This document shows positions 1-5,277 of a stretch of 5,277 bases of DNA, in pieces (position 1 is the stretch's first letter; every line of letters begins with the position of its first letter). Position numbers and translations under genes: made by a program. The notes under the pieces were generated by a model. The model saw only the letters and a program-made list of their open reading frames with translations, had not been told where the DNA came from and did not search any database. This DNA comes from Brachybacterium sp. GTDB taxonomy: Bacteria > Actinomycetota > Actinomycetes > Actinomycetales > Dermabacteraceae. Location of the stretch: contig DAHVRS010000269.1 of the NCBI GenBank assembly GCA_027322375.1, positions 1 through 5,277 on the forward strand, written 5' to 3'.

Positions 1-12
1 ATGCCGGCGCAC

Positions 13-38
13 AAAAAAACGCCGGGCCGGCCGGCGTT
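13..38 (-). terminator. Rho-independent terminator-like hairpin, minus-strand orientation
   Basis: The arms AACGCCGG (18-25) and CCGGCGTT (31-38) are perfectly complementary over 8 bp with a 5-nt loop (26-30). The adjacent A7 run (13-19) becomes a T7 tail when read on the minus strand, where it makes a textbook intrinsic terminator. On the + strand the hairpin is followed only by a poor tract (ACTGTTGTG), so it would be a weaker terminator of a gene lying left of the window. The arm core 20-25 can also pair with CCGGCG at 4-9, giving a competing fold. The hairpin is directly visible; its function and the transcript it serves are inferred. Confidence 0.6.
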
Positions 39-77
39 ACTGTTGTGCTGATTCGCCGCGATCTGCTGGGCCATGCC

Positions 78-107
78 TTGCCAGTATGCCCACCGGCATT
101 CGATTAC
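78..107 (+). promoter_or_regulatory. Possible weak promoter of the membrane-protein gene
   Basis: TTGCCA (78-83) resembles a -35 box. It is followed after 18 bp by GATTAC (102-107), a poor -10 match with 3 of 6 consensus bases. A start about 7 nt downstream would give a nearly leaderless mRNA for the ATG at 118. That would fit the absence of a Shine-Dalgarno sequence there. The -10 is weak and this call is tentative. Confidence 0.22.
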
Positions 108-117
108 AGAGCGCGTC

Positions 118-627
118 ATGTGGGAGAGCTTCCGCCGCGAACTGGGGCCTGCGAACCTGCGCATGCTGCCGCTGTTGATCGTGCAGTCCGGGGCCGCTGC
201 GATGGTGTGGCTCGTGATGGGCGGCGGGGTGCCGGGCAACGGCTCCGCGATGCTCCTCGCCGGGCTCGCCGTCATCTCCCTGGCGTGGTCCACGCTCGCG
301 CTCGCTCTGATCGTCGCAGTGCCGCGGGTGCGGGAGCAGGAGCTGCTGGTCACCTGGCGGCTCGCCGTGCTCCTGCCCGCGACGGTGCCCGGGCGCTTCC
401 TCGGTCTCATCCTGGGGCTGGGCGCATGGACCGTGCTCGCCGCCCTCCTGTGGCCGCTCGCGCTGCTCGCCGGCGCCTCGGTCCCGATCCAGCTCGCGCT
501 CGCTCTCCTCGGCCGGCGCATCGAGCTGCTGCTCGAGGACATCTCCGCCGAGTCGCGGGGCGCCCGCGCCGCGGCGGCCCGGGCTGAGGCGCCAGACGCA
601 GAGAACGGCGTCGGCCGCGGAGCCTGA
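118..627 (+). CDS. Small integral membrane protein, family not recognised
   Basis: This gene encodes 169 aa with strong GC3 bias in this frame, so it looks genuinely coding. I do not recognise the family and assign no function. A basic/polar N-terminus (WESFRREL, residues 2-9) precedes hydrophobic stretches at about 17-38, 44-68 and 94-118, and a fourth shorter one at about 120-133. This suggests three or four membrane helices. The loop at about 69-81 is charged (PRVREQEL). The C-terminal tail from about 134 is cytoplasmic-looking, charged and Ala/Glu/Arg-rich. An upstream in-frame ATG at 73 would add 15 residues (CQYAHRHS and so on) that look non-coding, so I chose 118, although neither start has a good ribosome binding site. 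The gene ends 149 bp before mqo. It could be a small accessory membrane protein or an unrelated neighbour. Confidence 0.62.
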   Translation: MWESFRRELGPANLRMLPLLIVQSGAAAMVWLVMGGGVPGNGSAMLLAGLAVISLAWSTLALALIVAVPRVREQELLVTWRLAVLLPATVPGRFLGLILGLGAWTVLAALLWPLALLAGASVPIQLALALLGRRIELLLEDISAESRGARAAAARAEAPDAENGVGRGA

Positions 628-631
628 GCGA

Positions 632-645
632 ACCGGGACCCCGGT
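632..645. promoter_or_regulatory. Perfect dyad upstream of mqo, possible operator
   Basis: ACCGGG (632-637) and CCCGGT (640-645) form a perfect 6-bp inverted repeat separated by 2 nt. It lies 5 bp after the stop codon of the membrane-protein gene and 8 bp upstream of a candidate -10 box. Its position around where a -35 element would sit suggests a regulator site. No T-run follows, so it is not an intrinsic terminator. In DNA this GC-rich, a 6-bp dyad can occur by chance. Confidence 0.3.
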
Positions 646-653
646 GCAGGGGA

Positions 654-659
654 TACGCT
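654..659 (+). promoter_or_regulatory. Candidate -10 box of mqo
   Basis: TACGCT fits the actinobacterial TAnnnT -10 pattern and is one of very few TA steps between the membrane-protein gene and mqo. No convincing -35 hexamer sits 16-19 bp upstream, where the dyad at 632-645 lies instead. Transcription would begin near 666, leaving a leader of roughly 110 nt before the ATG at 777. This is inferred from pattern only. Confidence 0.3.
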
Positions 660-689
660 GAGGACATGATCGCCCGGAGGTGTGCGCGG

Positions 690-753
690 CTCGCGTCGGC
701 AGGCCACGGGGCGGCTGGGGACCGCCGCATCGCGGGGACCGCAGCGACGCGAG
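690..753 (+). other. Possible structured 5' leader of mqo
   Basis: CTCGCGTCG (690-698) is exactly complementary to CGACGCGAG (745-753). Inside this 9-bp closing stem, GGCGG (710-714) can pair with CCGCC (722-726) around a 7-nt loop. The fold ends 15 nt before the mqo ribosome binding site. It could affect mRNA stability or translation, but stems of this length are not rare in 70% GC sequence. It matches no riboswitch class that I recognise. Confidence 0.22.
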
Positions 754-768
754 AGATGCATTTCGAAC

Positions 769-774
769 GGAGAG
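769..774 (+). promoter_or_regulatory. Ribosome binding site that sets the mqo start at 777
   Basis: GGAGAG lies just upstream of the ATG at 777. It supports this start over the in-frame ATGs at 756 and 666, whose added residues do not resemble any Mqo N-terminus. Confidence 0.6.
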
Positions 775-776
775 AC

Positions 777-2261
777 ATGGCAGACCTGGATGTGACCCGC
801 GCAGACGCGGTGCTGATCGGAGGGGGCATCGCCAGTGCGACCCTCGCCGCGATGCTCAGCGAGCTCGAGCCGGGCTGGGACATCGAGGTGCTCGAGCGCC
901 TCGACTCCCTCGGCGCGGAGTCCAGCGACGCGTGGAACAACGCCGGCACCGGCCACAGCGCGCTGTGCGAGCTGAACTACACCCCGCAGGACGTGGACGG
1001 CTCCGTCAGCCCCGCGAAGGCCATCTCGATCAACGAGCAGTTCCAGGTCTCGCGCCAGTTCTGGGCCCATCTGGTGGAGAACGATCGCATCGGCGATCCC
1101 TCGGAGTTCATCCACACCGTGCCGCACATGAGCTTCGTGAACGGCGTGGAGAACGTGGACTTCCTGCGCCGGCGCCACGAGGCGCTGATCGAGAACCCGC
1201 TGTTCGACAAGATGGAGTTCACCACCGAGCACGCGCAGCTCGCCGACTGGGCGCCGCTGATCTCCCGCGGCCGGCCCGTCACCGAGACCTTCGCGGCAAC
1301 CCGCTCCCCCGACGGCACCGATGTCGACTTCGGTGCGCTGACCCGTCAGATGCTCGAGTTCGCGGGCCGTCACGGCACCACCGTCTCCACCGGTTCCGAG
1401 GTCGTGGACCTGCGCCGGATGGGCACGGACTGGGGCGTCATGGTCCGCTCGACCGCGGACTCCTCGATGCGGGTCGTGCGGGCGCCGTTCGTCTTCGTCG
1501 GCGCAGGCGGCTACGCCCTGCCGCTGCTGCAGAAGTCAGGGATCGACGAGATCCGCGGCTTCGGCGGCTTCCCGATCTCCGGCCAGTGGCTGCGCTGCAC
1601 CGACCCCGAGATCATCGCCCAGCACGACGCGAAGGTGTACGGCAAGGCCGCCGTCGGTGCCCCGCCGATGAGCGTCCCCCACCTCGACACTCGCTACGTG
1701 GGCGGGAAGCGGTCGCTGATGTTCGGCCCCTACGCGGGCTGGTCGCCGAAGTTCCTCAAGACCGGCAAGTACACCGACCTGTTCGCGTCGATCAAGCCCT
1801 CGAACATCACCCAGATGATGGCGGTCGCCCCGCCGAACCTCGACCTCATGGTCTACCTCGGCTCGCAGCTCGCCGCCACGCACACCCAGCGCTTCGAGGC
1901 GCTGCTGGAGTACATGCCCTCGGCCCGCATCGAGGACTGGGAGGAGGTCACCGCCGGGCAGCGCGTCCAGGTGATCGCCCCGCACAGGACCAAGCACGGC
2001 GTGCTCCAGTTCGGCACCCAGCTGATCACCGCGGCCGACGGCTCGATCAGCGGCATGCTCGGCGCCTCCCCGGGTGCCTCGACGGCGACCAGCATCATGT
2101 TCGACATGCTGCAGACGATGTTCCCGCAGCGCATCGACGCCTGGCGCCCCACCCTGACCCAGATGGTGCCGAGCTGGGGCCGTTCCCTCTCGGCCGATGC
2201 CGACGAGGCGCACCGCACGCTGGACCGCACCGCGGACGCTCTGGGGCTGACGCACTCCTGA
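777..2261 (+). CDS. mqo: Malate:quinone oxidoreductase (Mqo)
   Basis: Mqo is an FAD-dependent, peripheral membrane enzyme of the TCA cycle. It oxidises (S)-malate to oxaloacetate and reduces the quinone pool (EC 1.1.5.4), bypassing NAD-linked malate dehydrogenase. From the ATG at 777 the product is 494 aa, close to the roughly 500 aa of the family. The N-terminal FAD-binding motif is GGGIASATL at residues 15-23. Family hallmarks follow: AWNNAGTGHSALCELNYTP at 52-70, SINEQFQVSRQFW at 84-96, GGFPISGQWLRC at 263-274, a VGAPPMSVPHLDTRY block at 293-307, LMFGPYAGWSPKFLK at 314-328, VLQFGTQ at 409-415, and ISGMLGASPGASTATSIM at 424-441. The protein is full length with no break. The start follows the RBS at 769-774; upstream ATGs at 756 and 666 would add unrelated residues. 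It precedes lutABC by 89 bp without an evident terminator, so co-expression with lactate oxidation is plausible. I am very sure of the family. Confidence 0.97.
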   Translation: MADLDVTRADAVLIGGGIASATLAAMLSELEPGWDIEVLERLDSLGAESSDAWNNAGTGHSALCELNYTPQDVDGSVSPAKAISINEQFQVSRQFWAHLVENDRIGDPSEFIHTVPHMSFVNGVENVDFLRRRHEALIENPLFDKMEFTTEHAQLADWAPLISRGRPVTETFAATRSPDGTDVDFGALTRQMLEFAGRHGTTVSTGSEVVDLRRMGTDWGVMVRSTADSSMRVVRAPFVFVGAGGYALPLLQKSGIDEIRGFGGFPISGQWLRCTDPEIIAQHDAKVYGKAAVGAPPMSVPHLDTRYVGGKRSLMFGPYAGWSPKFLKTGKYTDLFASIKPSNITQMMAVAPPNLDLMVYLGSQLAATHTQRFEALLEYMPSARIEDWEEVTAGQRVQVIAPHRTKHGVLQFGTQLITAADGSISGMLGASPGASTATSIMFDMLQTMFPQRIDAWRPTLTQMVPSWGRSLSADADEAHRTLDRTADALGLTHS

Positions 2262-2333
2262 GCATCACCGATCACTGACCCGGACCTCTGACCGAGCCGG
2301 ACCGAGCAGCAGGCGCACCGCCGCGCCACACCG

Positions 2334-2343
2334 AGGAAGAAGG
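2334..2343 (+). promoter_or_regulatory. Ribosome binding site of lutA
   Basis: The purine-rich stretch AGGAAGAAGG contains two overlapping Shine-Dalgarno options and ends 7 nt before the ATG at 2351. It stands at the end of the 89-bp mqo-lutA gap, which has no strong hairpin with a T-run and no TAnnnT box. Confidence 0.7.
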
Positions 2344-2350
2344 CACATCG

Positions 2351-3139
2351 ATGCGGATCTCCCTGATGACCACCTGCCTGGTGGACGTGATGGCGCCGGA
2401 CGTCGCACGGGCGACGGTGACGCTGCTCGAACGGCTCGGTCACGAGGTCGTGTTCGACGAGCGTCAGACCTGCTGCGGGCAGATGCACACGAACTCCGGG
2501 TACTACACGGAGGCCGCGCCGATCGTGCGCTCCTTCGTGGACACCTTCGAGCCGGCGCTCGAGGAGGTCGACGCGATCGTCATGCCCTCGGGCTCCTGCG
2601 CCGGATGCGTGCGCGACCAGCACGCGGTGGTGGCACGCCATGAGGGGGATCCCCTGCTCGAGGAGCGGGCCGCCGCGGTCGCGGCGAAGACCTACGAGCT
2701 CTCCGAGCTGCTCGTGGACCTGCTCAAGGTGACCGACGTCGGCGCGTACTTCCCGCACTCGGTGACCTACCACCCCACCTGCCATTCGATGCGCTTCCTC
2801 AAGGTGGGTCCGCGTCCGCTGCGACTGCTGCGCGCGGTCGAGGGCATCGAGGTGAAGAACCTCCCCGAATCCGACACCTGCTGCGGCTTCGGCGGCACGT
2901 TCTCGGTGAAGAACGAGGCCACGAGCGACGCGATGGTCACCGACAAGGCCGCGAACGTGGTCGCCAGCGGCGCCGAGTTCGTCGTCGCAGGCGATGCGTC
3001 GTGTCTGATGAACATCGGCGGGAAGCTGCGCCGCACGGGCGCGGCACCGCGCTCCGTGCACCTCGCGCAGATCCTCGCCTCGACGAAGGAAGACCCCTTC
3101 GTCCCCTCCGACACGATCCTCGGCAGGGCCTCGTCATGA
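2351..3139 (+). CDS. lutA: L-lactate oxidation protein LutA (CCG-domain Fe-S subunit)
   Basis: LutA is one of three subunits of the cytoplasmic LutABC system that oxidises L-lactate to pyruvate. It belongs to the cysteine-rich (CCG) domain family found in heterodisulfide reductase, GlpC and glycolate oxidase iron-sulfur subunits. The product is 262 aa, slightly longer than the usual 240 or so because of a short C-terminal extension after about residue 244. There are two CCG repeats. The first has C9, CCG at 41-43 and C83/C86 (SGSCAGC). The second has C144 (YHPTCH), CCGFGGTFSVK at 177-187 and C218 (CLMNIGG). The second repeat ends with a single cysteine instead of CxxC, which I recall as common in LutA proteins. 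The start is set by the purine-rich RBS at 2334-2343. The gene is followed by lutB after 61 bp, and its stop codon overlaps a 22-codon ORF by ATGA. Confidence 0.95.
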   Translation: MRISLMTTCLVDVMAPDVARATVTLLERLGHEVVFDERQTCCGQMHTNSGYYTEAAPIVRSFVDTFEPALEEVDAIVMPSGSCAGCVRDQHAVVARHEGDPLLEERAAAVAAKTYELSELLVDLLKVTDVGAYFPHSVTYHPTCHSMRFLKVGPRPLRLLRAVEGIEVKNLPESDTCCGFGGTFSVKNEATSDAMVTDKAANVVASGAEFVVAGDASCLMNIGGKLRRTGAAPRSVHLAQILASTKEDPFVPSDTILGRASS

Positions 3140-3204
3140 GCAGCTCCCACCCCCAGGCCGCTCCGCAGCACGCGATCGCGACGAGGCAGGAGAACCAGCG
3201 ATGA
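3136..3204 (+). CDS. Possible 22-codon coupling ORF between lutA and lutB
   Basis: This short ORF begins with an ATG that overlaps the lutA stop (ATGA at 3136-3139). It ends with a TGA that overlaps the lutB start (ATGA at 3201-3204), so it fills the intergenic gap exactly. It would encode 22 residues beginning MSSSHPQAAP, rich in Gln and His, with no recognisable domain. A weak AGGG lies about 8 nt upstream of the ATG. Its likely role, if any, is to carry ribosomes from lutA through to lutB by translational coupling. It could equally be a chance ORF, since lutB has its own good RBS. Confidence 0.3.
   Translation: MSSSHPQAAPQHAIATRQENQR
3188..3192 (+). promoter_or_regulatory. Ribosome binding site of lutB
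   Basis: A perfect AGGAG lies 8 nt upstream of the ATG at 3201, inside the 22-codon bridging ORF. It fixes the lutB start and means lutB need not depend solely on coupled translation. Confidence 0.75.
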
Positions 3205-4829
3205 GCACCGTCCATCTCGGGATGCCGGAGGTCCGCCCCCAGCACGCCTCCCCCTCTTCCACGTTGCGCGGCTCGCGCGGCTTCAACGAGGCGGCCCGTG
3301 ACGAGCTCGCCGACGAGACTCTGCGCGGCAACCTCCGTCACGCGACCGCGACCATCCAGGCCAAGCGTGCCTCCGCGGTGCGCGAGGTGCGGGACTGGCA
3401 GAAGCTCCGCAACGCCGGCAGCGCACTGAAGTGGCAGGTCACCGACCATCTCCCGGAGCTCCTCGAGCAGCTCGAGGAGTCGGTCACCGCGGCTGGCGGC
3501 GTGGTGCACTGGGCCCGCGACGCCGAGGAGGCCGGCGAGATCATCACCCGCCTCGCCCTCGAGCGCGGCGCCGAGGAGATCCTGAAGGTCAAGTCGATGG
3601 CGACCCAGGAGATCGCGCTGAACGACGTGCTCGCCCATGCCGGGATCCGGGCGATCGAGTCCGATCTCGCCGAGCTCATCGTCCAGCTCGCGGAGGACAC
3701 CCCCTCCCACATCCTCGTCCCCGCGATCCACCGCAACCGCGCCGAGATTCGCGAGATCTTCCTATCAGCGATGCCGGACCTGGACCCGTCGATCACCGAT
3801 GAGCCGGCCGAGCTCGCCGAGGCGGCGCGCCGCTTCCTCCGCGAGAAGTTCCTGGACATGCCCGGCAAGGTCGCGATCTCCGGCGCGAACTTCGCCGTCG
3901 CCGAGACCGGCACGCTGGTCGTGGTGGAGTCCGAGGGGAACGGCCGGATGTGCCTGACCCTGCCGAAGACCCTCATCTCGGTGGTGGGGATCGAGAAGAT
4001 CGTCCCCACCTTCCAGGACCTCGAGGTGTTCCTGCAGCTGCTGCCGCGCTCCTCGACCGGGGAGAGGATGAACCCGTACACAACCCTGTTCACGGGCGTG
4101 CACGAGGGCGACGGGCCTGAGGAGTTCCACCTGGTGCTCCTGGACAACGGCCGCTCCGCGGTGCTGGAGGATCCCGAGGGGCGCAGCGCCCTGCACTGCA
4201 TCCGCTGCTCGGCCTGCCTGAACGTGTGCCCCGTCTATGCGCGCACGGGCGGGCACGCCTACGGCTCGACCTATCCCGGGCCGATCGGCGCGATCCTCTC
4301 CCCGCAGATGACGGGCATGACCGGCACCGACGACCCGAACTCGACCCTGCCCTACGCCTCGAGCCTGTGCGGGGCCTGCTACGACGTCTGCCCGGTGAAG
4401 ATCAACATCCCGGAGATCCTCGTGCACCTGCGCGCCGAGGACGTGGACCGTCGCCGGGAGACCCGCGGCGAGTTCCACGGCACCTGGGATGCAGCGCTGA
4501 AGGGCGCGAGCACGCTCATGTCCTCTCCGCGCGCCTACGACATCGCGGTCCGCTCCGCGGGCGCGCTCGGGAAGCTGCTGCCCGGGACGAACATCGGCAA
4601 GCTCCCCGCGATCATGCCGCTGATGCCCGGCTGGACCGATCATCGCGATCTGCCCAAGCCCGGCCCCTCCTTCCGCACCTGGTGGGACCAGCGCGAGAAG
4701 GAGAAGGCGGCACGCGGCCCGGACAGCACTGCTGACGGCGCAGGTGACAGCACAGCGGACACCGCGGCCGACGGCGCAGCGGACACCGCGGCCGACGGCA
4801 CGACGCGCGAGGGCGAGGAGCAGGCATGA
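3201..4829 (+). CDS. lutB: L-lactate oxidation iron-sulfur protein LutB
   Basis: LutB is the electron-transfer subunit of the LutABC L-lactate oxidation system. The product is 542 aa, longer than the usual 470-500 aa because of its C-terminal tail. An N-terminal segment (about 30-75) leads into a LUD (DUF162) domain at about 80-315 with conserved KSMATQEI (131-138), ISGANFAVAETGTLVVVES (226-244) and GNGRMCLTLP (247-256). A ferredoxin-type 4Fe-4S module follows: CIRCSACLNVCP at 333-344 (Cys 333, 336, 339, 343) and CGACYDVCP at 390-398 (Cys 390, 393, 397). A LutB C-terminal domain runs to about 500 (TWWDQREKEKA). After about 508 comes an acidic, Ala/Asp/Thr-rich tail built from an 8-residue repeat (AADTAADG-like) that looks non-catalytic. 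The start at 3201 has AGGAG 8 nt upstream, and the stop overlaps the lutC start by ATGA. Two codons rare in GC-rich genomes, CTA TCA, stand together at Leu188-Ser189. Confidence 0.96.
   Translation: MSTVHLGMPEVRPQHASPSSTLRGSRGFNEAARDELADETLRGNLRHATATIQAKRASAVREVRDWQKLRNAGSALKWQVTDHLPELLEQLEESVTAAGGVVHWARDAEEAGEIITRLALERGAEEILKVKSMATQEIALNDVLAHAGIRAIESDLAELIVQLAEDTPSHILVPAIHRNRAEIREIFLSAMPDLDPSITDEPAELAEAARRFLREKFLDMPGKVAISGANFAVAETGTLVVVESEGNGRMCLTLPKTLISVVGIEKIVPTFQDLEVFLQLLPRSSTGERMNPYTTLFTGVHEGDGPEEFHLVLLDNGRSAVLEDPEGRSALHCIRCSACLNVCPVYARTGGHAYGSTYPGPIGAILSPQMTGMTGTDDPNSTLPYASSLCGACYDVCPVKINIPEILVHLRAEDVDRRRETRGEFHGTWDAALKGASTLMSSPRAYDIAVRSAGALGKLLPGTNIGKLPAIMPLMPGWTDHRDLPKPGPSFRTWWDQREKEKAARGPDSTADGAGDSTADTAADGAADTAADGTTREGEEQA
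4753..4799 (+). repeat. 24-bp in-frame tandem repeat at the 3' end of lutB
   Basis: A 23-bp sequence at 4753-4775 (starting CAGCGGACACCGCGG) recurs exactly at 4777-4799, giving a period of 24 bp, or eight codons. The upstream stretch 4725-4752 holds more diverged copies at protein level (DSTADGAGDSTAD). Because the period is a multiple of three, gain or loss of units changes the length of the LutB tail without shifting the frame. Perfect identity at silent positions suggests recent duplication by slippage. Confidence 0.85.
4816..4820 (+). promoter_or_regulatory. Ribosome binding site of lutC
   Basis: AGGAG within the last codons of lutB lies 5 nt upstream of the ATG at 4826. Together with the ATGA overlap it favours this start over the internal ATG at 4868. 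Confidence 0.7.
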
Positions 4830-5277
4830 CCGAGTGGAGCGGCGCCCGGCCCCAGCGCACTCCCGGTATGAGCGCGAAGGAGGAGATCCTCGCGCGTGTG
4901 CGCACGGCCCTCGCAGCGCCGCGCCGGGACGCGGTCACCGAGGCGGAGGATGTTCCCCGCGAGTATCAGCGCGCGGATGATAAGCAGGAGGTCTCCACCG
5001 ACCCCGCGAAGGTGCGCGACGTGCTCGTCCAGCGCCTCGAGGACTACACCGCGATCGTCCACCGCACCGCTGCTGCGGGAGCGCCCGCGGCGGTCGCCGC
5101 CGCTCTGGCCTCGGCCGGGAGCGTCGTCGTCCCGGATGCTCTGCCGGCGGAGTGGACGCGCGAGCTCAGCGCGGAGGTGCTCGTGGACGACGGCAGCGCG
5201 AGCCCGCGTCAGCTCGATGCGATCGACGCCGTCCTCACCGGCTGCCACACCGCGATCGCGCTGACCGGCACGCTCGT
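4826..5277 (+). CDS. lutC: L-lactate oxidation protein LutC, 5' part, cut by the window end
   Basis: LutC is the third subunit of the LutABC lactate oxidation system and consists essentially of a LUD (DUF162) domain. About 150 codons are present here, compared with the usual 210-240, because the window ends inside the gene. The frame is open to the edge. Residues 15-31 (MSAKEEILARVRTALAA) match the typical LutC N-terminus. The last visible block, residues 135-150 (DAVLTGCHTAIALTGTLV region), matches the conserved LUD signature around A-x-T-G-T. The region between about 34 and 110 is variable. The start at 4826 forms an ATGA overlap with the lutB stop and has AGGAG 5 nt upstream. It gives a 14-residue extension (MTEWSGARPQ...) before the typical beginning, so the ATG at 4868 is an alternative, although it has no visible RBS. 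Overlap and order lutA-lutB-lutC imply one transcript with coupled translation. Confidence 0.92.
   Translation, partial: MTEWSGARPQRTPGMSAKEEILARVRTALAAPRRDAVTEAEDVPREYQRADDKQEVSTDPAKVRDVLVQRLEDYTAIVHRTAAAGAPAAVAAALASAGSVVVPDALPAEWTRELSAEVLVDDGSASPRQLDAIDAVLTGCHTAIALTGTL

Noticed and set aside
666..776. N-terminal extension of Mqo from the ATG at 666 or 756
   Set aside because: The extra residues are Arg/Ala-rich, do not look like a signal or a conserved Mqo start, and the ATG at 777 has GGAGAG just upstream and gives the usual family length.
680..2278. A 532-codon open frame on the + strand overlapping mqo almost completely
   Set aside because: It is extremely Arg/Pro/Ala/Gly-rich, has no domain, and is the frame shadow expected when a GC-rich gene lacks stop codons in other frames. 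mqo in the neighbouring frame matches its family throughout.
2290..2307. Direct repeat GACCGAGC (2290-2297 and 2300-2307) as a regulator site before lutA
   Set aside because: It is an 8-bp GC-rich repeat with no dyad symmetry and no nearby promoter elements. It does not resemble the LldR-type or LutR-type operator patterns that I know, so chance is the simpler explanation.
2262..2350. Terminator between mqo and lutA
   Set aside because: Only weak CCGG self-pairs are present and there is no T-run, so no intrinsic terminator can be supported.
1853..3061. A 402-codon minus-strand frame across the mqo-lutA junction
   Set aside because: It lies antisense to two clearly real genes and the gap, is rich in His/Arg/Gly, has no recognisable motif and is a compositional shadow. 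Other long minus-strand frames (such as 3765-4643, 3338-4201 and 4640-5248) were rejected for the same reason.
1..5277. CRISPR array, insertion sequence, tRNA/rRNA, phage or defence genes
   Set aside because: No spaced repeats, transposase, terminal inverted repeats, RNA gene signatures or defence-type domains are visible; every major gene is explained by central carbon metabolism except the small membrane protein.

Overview
The window is high-GC DNA (about 70% G+C by eye, third codon positions almost all G or C) with actinobacterial codon use and closely packed genes on the + strand. The Mqo and LutABC sequences look like those of a Gram-positive actinobacterium, probably Micrococcales; a Brachybacterium/Dermabacteraceae-like host is my guess from overall character and was not tested. 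Such organisms respire with menaquinone.

Layout. Positions 1-117 hold a strong stem-loop next to an A7 run (a canonical terminator only when read on the minus strand) and a possible weak promoter. Positions 118-627 encode a small membrane protein I cannot assign. Positions 628-776 are a non-coding leader with a dyad, a candidate -10 box and a possible RNA fold. Positions 777-2261 encode malate:quinone oxidoreductase (Mqo). After an 89-bp gap come lutA (2351-3139), lutB (3201-4829) and the 5' part of lutC (from 4826, cut by the window edge). These are the three components of the iron-sulfur L-lactate oxidation system.

How the genes work together. LutABC converts lactate to pyruvate and Mqo converts malate to oxaloacetate. 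Mqo passes electrons to the quinone pool without NAD; LutABC probably feeds the respiratory chain too, though its acceptor is less clear. Together they form a carboxylate-oxidation module suited to growth on lactate or malate. No lactate permease and no regulator are visible here. No TA dinucleotide occurs from about 1913 to 2500, so there is no TAnnnT-type -10 box before lutA and read-through from mqo is plausible. lutB and lutC overlap by ATGA. lutA and lutB are bridged by a 22-codon ORF that overlaps lutA's stop and lutB's start by ATGA at both ends, which is the most unusual detail of the window.

The main genes are known families. I see no mobile element, CRISPR array, tRNA or rRNA, and no clear evidence for an undescribed system. 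The points worth a second look are the mini-ORF relay, the repeat-bearing acidic tail of LutB, the mqo leader, the wrong-way terminator and the unassigned membrane protein.
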